Shown here: positions 23,412 to 28,590 of the stretch, piece by piece | Layout: every line of letters begins with the position of its first letter | Position numbering within the stretch: the stretch's first letter is position 1 | NCBI GenBank assembly: GCA_010028775.1 | Contig: RHAF01000004.1 | Span: 1-28,590, forward strand | From: Verrucomicrobiota bacterium | GTDB taxonomy: Bacteria; Verrucomicrobiota; Verrucomicrobiia; Methylacidiphilales; Verrucolacustridaceae | DNA length: 28,590 nt | Reading direction: 5' to 3' | Position numbers and translations under genes: made by a program | The notes under the pieces: generated by a model | What the model was told of the DNA's origin: nothing | Databases searched by the model: none | What the model saw: only the letters and a program-made list of their open reading frames with translations

Positions 23412-24265
23412 TGAAGGCGACCTTTTGGGGGACCCGCGGAAGCATTCCCTCCCCGTCGACCGAGGAAACCCCCACCCACGGGTATGGGGGCGACACCACC
23501 TGCGTCAGCGTGGCCTGGGCCGGGGACAACCTGCTGATCCTAGACGCCGGATCCGGCTTGCGGCAGGCGGGCCGGCACTGGCATCAGGCCGGAAGAAAAT
23601 CCTTCACTTTCCTCTTCACCCACGCGCACTGGGATCACCTCCAGGGATTTCCTTTTTTTGCCCCGGCTTTTTGCCAAGACGTCACCATTCACATCTACTC
23701 CCCAAGGTTGCCGGGGGCACCTGCGGGAAACCTGATCGAAAAAGCCCTCCACGCCCAGCAAAGCGAGCCTTTTTTCCCCGCCGGCTTTCCGCAGTTGCGG
23801 GCCAGGATTGCCTTCCACGAGATCGACCCCTCCCAGCCCTTGGATCTTTCTTCCTCCTCCGGAAATTTGACCGTTCGCTCAACCGCCGTCACCCACCCCG
23901 GTGGATGCTTGGCCTACCGGCTCGAACATGACGGAAAGTCGCTGGTTTTCGCCACCGACAACGAGCCACAGCCCTCCGCCGACAGCCCCTTGGTGAAAAT
24001 GGCCGCGGGAACCGACCTGTTGATTTGTGATGGGCAATACACCGAGGAGGAACACAAACACCGCCGGGGCTGGGGTCACGGCACCCCTGCCCTTTGCCTG
24101 AAAGAGGCCGCTTTTGCCGGTGCCCGTCGCCTGATCATCACCCACTTTGACCCCTCCCACTCCGATTCTCTGCTTGGGGAGATGGAGGAGGAAATCAAAA
24201 GATCCCCCGAGGCCAGAAAATTGCCCGTCTCGTTTGCCCGGCAGGGGAAAACTATCGACTGCTAG
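23411..24265 (+). CDS. Metallo-beta-lactamase-fold hydrolase, PhnP/cyclic-phosphodiesterase class
   Basis: This 284-residue hydrolase has the full metal site: HAHWDH (His71, His73, Asp75, His76), His162 in THPGG, Asp183 in FATDNE, His223 in WGHGT and His245 in THFDPSHSD. The start MKATFWGTRGSIPSP and GYGGDTTC are typical of the phosphoribosyl-cyclic-phosphate/cyclic-nucleotide phosphodiesterase-like group. The exact substrate is not readable. ATG at 23411 shares a base with the stop of the kinase gene (TGATG) and has GAGGGG upstream; GTG at 23408 is an alternative. It closes the operon and overlaps the WG-repeat gene by 14 bases tail to tail. Confidence 0.88.
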   Translation: MKATFWGTRGSIPSPSTEETPTHGYGGDTTCVSVAWAGDNLLILDAGSGLRQAGRHWHQAGRKSFTFLFTHAHWDHLQGFPFFAPAFCQDVTIHIYSPRLPGAPAGNLIEKALHAQQSEPFFPAGFPQLRARIAFHEIDPSQPLDLSSSSGNLTVRSTAVTHPGGCLAYRLEHDGKSLVFATDNEPQPSADSPLVKMAAGTDLLICDGQYTEEEHKHRRGWGHGTPALCLKEAAFAGARRLIITHFDPSHSDSLLGEMEEEIKRSPEARKLPVSFARQGKTIDC

Positions 24266-25109
24266 ACGGTTCCGCGCCGCCCCCGCCAGAGGAGGTCGCA
24301 ACGTTGCCAAGGTTGGCACGGCTGTCCTTCAATTCCTGCACGAACAACTTTTCCTTTTCAAAAAACTGACCCTGACGATCGATTTTACCCGTCCGACAGT
24401 TCATCAGGGTGACCATCGCCAACCCGTCACAAAATGGCGAAGCCTTGAGGTATTGGGCAGAAATCGCCACTTCCCCCTTCAAATTAAGATAACCCCATGC
24501 ACCGCCCTGCCTGTACAAAACCAGCCCCTGCGAGGCCTCCAAAATCGCTTCGTACTTCGGCGGGACCAGATATTGATCCTTGGAATTGATCAGAGCCCAT
24601 TTTCCCCCGGAGGAGGCGGGAACACTAAGGTCGATTTTTTTGGCCAACTTGCCGTAAAACGCAGGCAAGCCCGCTAATTGGTCAACTTTGCTCACCACGT
24701 TCGGCGTCCCTCCGACTTGCACTGCCGCGACCCCTTGGCAAAACGGCCGCGCGTCGGAATAAAAGGGCGCGATGGCCCATTTCCCCTCTCGGTTGAGATA
24801 ACCCCACTTGCTCCCCTGCCGGGCCGGAGCCAGGCCCCCTTCAAACAAACCAACCCAGTCAAAGCGCGCATCGCCCACGGATTTTCCTTGCCGATCCAAT
24901 AAGTTCCAGCGGGGGCCTCGACGAACCCCGGCTCGATCCTCGGTAAACGGCCAAGCCCAGTCCCATGTTTCCGGCCAGGCCTCGGCCCCGGAGGCATCCA
25001 GATAAACAAACCTTCCCCCCGCCAAACCCGGCCGCGGCACCTCATTCGCCCGACATAAAAAGGGGATTAAGATCGCTAGGAACAAGAAAAGAGCCCTGTC
25101 GTTTTTCAC
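24252..25109 (-). CDS. Secreted WG-repeat protein
   Basis: The 285-residue protein has a signal peptide (KNDRALFLFLAILIPFLCRANE) and then roughly six WG repeats of the pattern ...G-x-W-G-Y-[LI]-[DN]-x-x-G-x-x... Examples are KWGYLNREGKWAIAPFYSDA, GKWALINSKDQYLVPPKYEA and AWGYLNLKGEVAISAQY, with more degenerate copies before and after. WG repeats occur in surface and periplasmic proteins of many phyla; their role is largely unknown. GTG at 25109 is chosen because it directly precedes the signal peptide; TTG at 25142 would add 11 residues. The gene is alone on its strand and overlaps the hydrolase gene by 14 bases at the tail. A Ser/Gly-rich C-terminus ends it. Confidence 0.8.
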   Translation of the reverse strand: MKNDRALFLFLAILIPFLCRANEVPRPGLAGGRFVYLDASGAEAWPETWDWAWPFTEDRAGVRRGPRWNLLDRQGKSVGDARFDWVGLFEGGLAPARQGSKWGYLNREGKWAIAPFYSDARPFCQGVAAVQVGGTPNVVSKVDQLAGLPAFYGKLAKKIDLSVPASSGGKWALINSKDQYLVPPKYEAILEASQGLVLYRQGGAWGYLNLKGEVAISAQYLKASPFCDGLAMVTLMNCRTGKIDRQGQFFEKEKLFVQELKDSRANLGNVATSSGGGGAEPSSSR

Positions 25110-25238
25110 AATAAAACTTTCGACCCACGGACACCTGTCCAAAAGTTTTCCTCATCTCGCCACAAGACAACACGGCAATAACTTGTGGGCAAGAACGCCC
25201 CTCTCTTGTCCTTCTGCCCATGCGACCTATCCTCTTCC

Positions 25239-27062
25239 ATGCCCATGGACCCGGCCCTGAAAAAAATGGGGGAGGAACGTTCCTCCCGCTCCTTGCTCTG
25301 GCGATGGGTCTACGCCCTTGGGTCCCTCGATCTGGCCATCCTCCTCCTCATCACCCTCACCGGGGTTTGCGCGGTCGCCACCTTTCTCGAATCCGGCTTC
25401 AGCGCCCGCGTGGCGCGGGCCTATGTCTACGGCTCCCCTTGGTTCAACCTATGGCTCCTGCTTCTCTGCCTGAATCTCGTCTGCTCGGCCGCCACCCGCT
25501 GGCCTTGGCGCCGGCACCATGCCGGATTCGTCATCACCCACGCTGGAATCATCATTTTGCTCGGGGGGGCGTTGCTGGGACGCGCCCGCGGGTTCGAGGG
25601 TTCCCTCGATCTTTTCCAGAACGCGCCCCCCATCCGCGAGGTGCTCCTCGACCGGCCCCGCCTCACTGTGGAGAGCCCCGCCACCGGCCAGCTTTTCTCC
25701 ACCCCGTTCGATCCTGAAGTCCGCACGCCCCGCCCCGACCGCCCCAGACTCCTTCCCTTGCCCGGCTCAGATACCCAACTGGTCGTCGATGGCTACACCC
25801 ACCGTACGACCCAAAAAACCTCCCTCCTTTCCGATCCCTCCTCGACAGGTCCCGGTTGCGTCATCGAACTGACCGGTCCGTTCGGCCCCGATCCCATTCC
25901 CGTCCCCCTCGTCTTGGCCTCCTCCAACGACTCCCGGGCGGAGTTGGGAGCGCAGGCCCGGGTGGAATTTCTTTCCTCCTTGCCCAAGGATCTCCGTCCT
26001 GCACCGGCCAACCCCTATCGTGAAACCCAGATGGTCCTGGCCCGCGAACCCGAACAGCCGATCATCCACAACACCGCCGGCTCCCCCTCAGGCTTCCGGT
26101 TTTTTGTCGGCTCCCGCCGGGACGGAGATTCACTGGAGGTGGAGATTCTTCGCCCCGACGGATCGGGAGAAATTTACCGCCTGGCGGACCTGCTCAACCG
26201 CACGCTCGAGGATCCCTCCGGAGCAAGGATTTTGGTCGCGCGCTTTTGGCCCAATTTCGTCCTGCGTGAGGGCCAGCCGGCGACGGAGGGAAACCGCCCC
26301 AACAACCCGGCCATCCTCGTCATGGTGGAAGGCACCCGCACCGAGCCCTCCTCCCCCTCTCGCCTGATGCTTGCCCCCGGAGCGGTGCCGGGTTCCCTTT
26401 CCTACATCGGACTTCCCGCCTCCGGTTCCCCCGTCACGGGAACGGTCCGCTTGGGGGAGACTTTCTCCCCCGGATGGCGCGGATGGTCCGCCAAATTTCT
26501 GGCTTGGGAACCCCGGGGCCGGATCGAAACCGTGACCATTCCGGAAGACAACCCCTCCAATCAGCCCGGCCGACCGGCCATCCATGCGCGCCTTCGAACC
26601 GCCGATGGTCGCGAAAGTGCCGCAACGTGGATCCCCTCCGGGACCTCTTCCGTTCTGCAGGCGGGAGAAACCGGCTCCCGCATCGGTTTTGGGCTGGAAC
26701 TTAAGCCCCTTCCCTTCACCGTCCGCCTAGATTCCTTTGATGTTCCGCGCGACCCCGGAACCGATGAACCCTCCAACTTCCGCGCCACCGTCACCTTTGC
26801 GGACGAAAAAAGGAACCTCACCGTCCCCGCGCGGCTGGAAATGAATCAACCCGCCACCTATCCCCCCGGGCTCTTTCCCCAGATCACCGGACTATCCTAT
26901 AAATTTTCCCAGGCGGGTTGGGATCCGCAGAACCTCAACCGCACCACCCTGCAGGTGCTGCACGACCCGGGCTGGCTTCTCAAATGGTGCGGCTCGCTTC
27001 TCATGGTGGTCGGAATCTTCTCCATGTTCTATCTTCGCCGGGAACCCTCCCCCGCCCCATGA
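25239..27062 (+). CDS. resB: ResB-like cytochrome c biogenesis protein
   Basis: ResB (Ccs1) partners with CcsA in System II cytochrome c maturation, helping to attach haem to apocytochromes outside the inner membrane. From the chosen start the protein has 607 residues. Hydrophobic helices lie near the N-terminus (SLDLAILLLITLTGVCAVATF, PWFNLWLLLLCLNLVCSAAT, VITHAGIIILLGGALLG), then a large extracytoplasmic part of about 440 residues, then a last helix (GSLLMVVGIFSMFYL). That is the ResB layout, and position directly before ccsA supports it. The start is unsure: ATG at 25239 has no strong ribosome site, and ATG at 25245, ATG at 25266 or GTG at 25185 are possible. Its stop overlaps ccsA as ATGA. 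Confidence 0.88.
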   Translation: MPMDPALKKMGEERSSRSLLWRWVYALGSLDLAILLLITLTGVCAVATFLESGFSARVARAYVYGSPWFNLWLLLLCLNLVCSAATRWPWRRHHAGFVITHAGIIILLGGALLGRARGFEGSLDLFQNAPPIREVLLDRPRLTVESPATGQLFSTPFDPEVRTPRPDRPRLLPLPGSDTQLVVDGYTHRTTQKTSLLSDPSSTGPGCVIELTGPFGPDPIPVPLVLASSNDSRAELGAQARVEFLSSLPKDLRPAPANPYRETQMVLAREPEQPIIHNTAGSPSGFRFFVGSRRDGDSLEVEILRPDGSGEIYRLADLLNRTLEDPSGARILVARFWPNFVLREGQPATEGNRPNNPAILVMVEGTRTEPSSPSRLMLAPGAVPGSLSYIGLPASGSPVTGTVRLGETFSPGWRGWSAKFLAWEPRGRIETVTIPEDNPSNQPGRPAIHARLRTADGRESAATWIPSGTSSVLQAGETGSRIGFGLELKPLPFTVRLDSFDVPRDPGTDEPSNFRATVTFADEKRNLTVPARLEMNQPATYPPGLFPQITGLSYKFSQAGWDPQNLNRTTLQVLHDPGWLLKWCGSLLMVVGIFSMFYLRREPSPAP

Positions 27063-28590
27063 CCCGCATTCTCCTTGCCTCATTATTGCTTATGGCCGGG
27101 CCCCGCCTCCAGGCGGTGCAAACCGAGGCCTCTCTGGTAAACGACGATCCCTCGTTTGATTCGCTGGCCGTCCAGCACCGTGGCCGCATCAAACCTTTCT
27201 TGTCCTTTGCCCAGGAAGTCATCACCACCTTGACGGGGCGGACCTCGGTTCCGCTCCCCGACCTGGGAAAAGTCGGCTCCCGCCAACTCCTTCTCTCCCT
27301 CTGGACCGAACCCGCTGGCTGGGACGAGAAGCCGGTCCTCCTGGTGGAGGATCCCGCCCTCCGTCGCGAACTCGGCCTTACGGAACATGCCCGGTTCTTC
27401 TCCCTGCGCCGTCTTGCTTCCCTGCCCCGCCTGGCGCAACTCACCGCCGTCGCCGAAGCCACCCGGGCCTCCGGATCCCGGGACTCGGTTCCTCCCCTCG
27501 CCTCGGCGGCCCAGACCGTCAGCCTGCGCCTCGGCCTCCTTCGCTCCATTCTTTCGGGGGACGCCCTGCGCATGATCCCCCCCCGGGAAGGATCGTCACC
27601 GGCAACGCCCTGGGCCCCGGTTCCCGGAAAAATAAAATCCTCCGCACAGTTGAGGGAAATTCAGGGTCAGGCCCACCTTCCGCAAACCAAACTTGCCGTC
27701 GAGGTCCTCTACCTGAAGTTTCACCCCTTCCGCTGGGCCTGGGTCTCATGGCTGCTGGCCGCCCTGCTCCTCATGGCTCCCGGCAAGGAGAGCACTTCCC
27801 GCCGGATCACTCTCGGCTGGCTTTTTTCCATCTTGGGCTCGCTTCTTCTTGTGGTCGGGTTCGCCGTGCGCATCTGGATCGCCGGTCGGCCTCCCGTCAC
27901 CAACATGTACGAAAGCATTCTTTGGGTGGCTTTCGCAGCCTCCCTATTCGCCATCTTTTTTGCTGCCCGTCATCACGCCCCCGCCTACCTCTTGGCCGCC
28001 TCTCCGGTCGTCATTCTCGCCTTGGTCGCGTCCGACCTTCAGCCCGCCGTCCTGGACCCCTCTCTCAATCCCCTGGTTCCGGTTCTGCGGAGCAACTTCT
28101 GGCTAACCATCCACGTCCTCACCATCACTCTCAGCTACGGGGCCTTTGCCCTTGCCACCGCCTTGGGACATTTTCTTGTCTTCCGCTCGCTGCAAAACCA
28201 CTCCCTTCCCCCGGTCGGCGACTCCGGGGTCGACCAGCTCTATCGTTGCCTGCAGGTCGGGGTGCTTCTCCTCGCCGCCGGCGTTATCTTGGGCGGAGTC
28301 TGGGCCAACTACTCCTGGGGGCGCTTCTGGGACTGGGATCCTAAGGAGACTTGGGCCCTCATCGCCCTACTCTCCTACATCATTCTCCTCCACGGCCGCT
28401 TGGGCGGGTGGTGGGGCGGATACGGTCTCGCCGTGGGTTCCATTGCCTGCTTTCTCACCATCCTCATGGCCTGGTACGGGGTCAACTTCGTCCTCGGCAA
28501 AGGCCTGCACAGCTACGGCTTCGGTAACGGTGGTCAGCCTTACGTCGGCGTATTCGCTCTTCTGGAGGCTGGTTTCGTGGCTTGGGCTCT
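27059..28590 (+). CDS. ccsA: CcsA cytochrome c haem handler, long form, 3' end cut off
   Basis: The gene starts with ATG at 27059, overlapping the resB stop, and runs off the window, so about 510 residues are visible. The first 215 or so residues are a signal-like helix followed by an extracytoplasmic region not found in the short CcsA proteins. The conserved membrane part then begins: PPVTNMYESILW (about 279-289), and the haem-binding WWD region from Trp415 to Trp432 (WANYSWGRFWDWDPKETW). His352 and His484 flank the WWD region and match the external haem ligands of the family. With ResB it forms the System II haem delivery complex. Whether the extension folds separately cannot be told here. 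Confidence 0.93.
   Translation, partial: MTRILLASLLLMAGPRLQAVQTEASLVNDDPSFDSLAVQHRGRIKPFLSFAQEVITTLTGRTSVPLPDLGKVGSRQLLLSLWTEPAGWDEKPVLLVEDPALRRELGLTEHARFFSLRRLASLPRLAQLTAVAEATRASGSRDSVPPLASAAQTVSLRLGLLRSILSGDALRMIPPREGSSPATPWAPVPGKIKSSAQLREIQGQAHLPQTKLAVEVLYLKFHPFRWAWVSWLLAALLLMAPGKESTSRRITLGWLFSILGSLLLVVGFAVRIWIAGRPPVTNMYESILWVAFAASLFAIFFAARHHAPAYLLAASPVVILALVASDLQPAVLDPSLNPLVPVLRSNFWLTIHVLTITLSYGAFALATALGHFLVFRSLQNHSLPPVGDSGVDQLYRCLQVGVLLLAAGVILGGVWANYSWGRFWDWDPKETWALIALLSYIILLHGRLGGWWGGYGLAVGSIACFLTILMAWYGVNFVLGKGLHSYGFGNGGQPYVGVFALLEAGFVAWA

Noticed and set aside
25187..25201. Small hairpin GGGC-AAGAAC-GCCC upstream of resB
   Set aside because: A four-base stem in GC-rich DNA is expected by chance, and it has no T-run or known operator form.

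Overview
The window is GC-rich (roughly 60 %, by eye) and tightly packed with genes. The longest stretch without a gene is about 130 bases. A type II secretion system (T2SS), an MCE/Mla-type lipid transporter and signal-peptide proteins show a Gram-negative (diderm) bacterium. Overall style (System II cytochrome c maturation genes ResB/CcsA, prepilins reading SFTLIEV, PUA-less ProB) fits the PVC superphylum, most likely Verrucomicrobiota. That placement is inference: no rRNA or marker gene is present to prove it.

Region 1 (1-10577, minus strand) is one long T2SS operon. In transcription order it holds an M29 aminopeptidase, gspE, gspF, an unrecognised secreted protein, gspG, gspH, gspI, gspJ, gspK, gspL, gspM and a periplasmic GspC/PilP-like protein cut by the window edge. 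Most genes are joined by ATGA, GTGA or TTGA start-stop overlaps. gspD and the prepilin peptidase gene are not in view. A lone plus-strand secreted protein (10604-11188) follows; its stop codon interlocks with that of the next minus-strand operon.

Region 2 (11185-20196, minus strand) is a second long co-directional run. In transcription order it holds a cyclic-nucleotide-binding-domain protein, an AI-2E/PerM-type permease, a YqjD-like (DUF883) gene split by a frameshift, a YqjE-like holin-X membrane protein, a small YqjK-like protein, proB, proA, a large glycoside hydrolase/glycosyltransferase fusion and an MsbA-type ABC exporter. It mixes envelope-stress-type membrane proteins, the first two steps of proline synthesis and glycan or lipid assembly and export.

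Region 3 (20294-24265, plus strand) holds a STAS protein, mlaE, mlaF, mlaD, an RsbW-like anti-sigma kinase and a metallo-beta-lactamase-fold hydrolase. It looks like a phospholipid transporter built into one transcript with both halves of a partner-switching module. This is the most interesting arrangement in the window.

Region 4 (24252-28590) holds a minus-strand secreted WG-repeat protein, then plus-strand resB and ccsA (cut by the window end) for haem delivery and cytochrome c assembly. I saw no rRNA, tRNA, CRISPR array, insertion sequence or phage genes. I found no convincing sigma-70 promoter or strong rho-independent terminator by eye.
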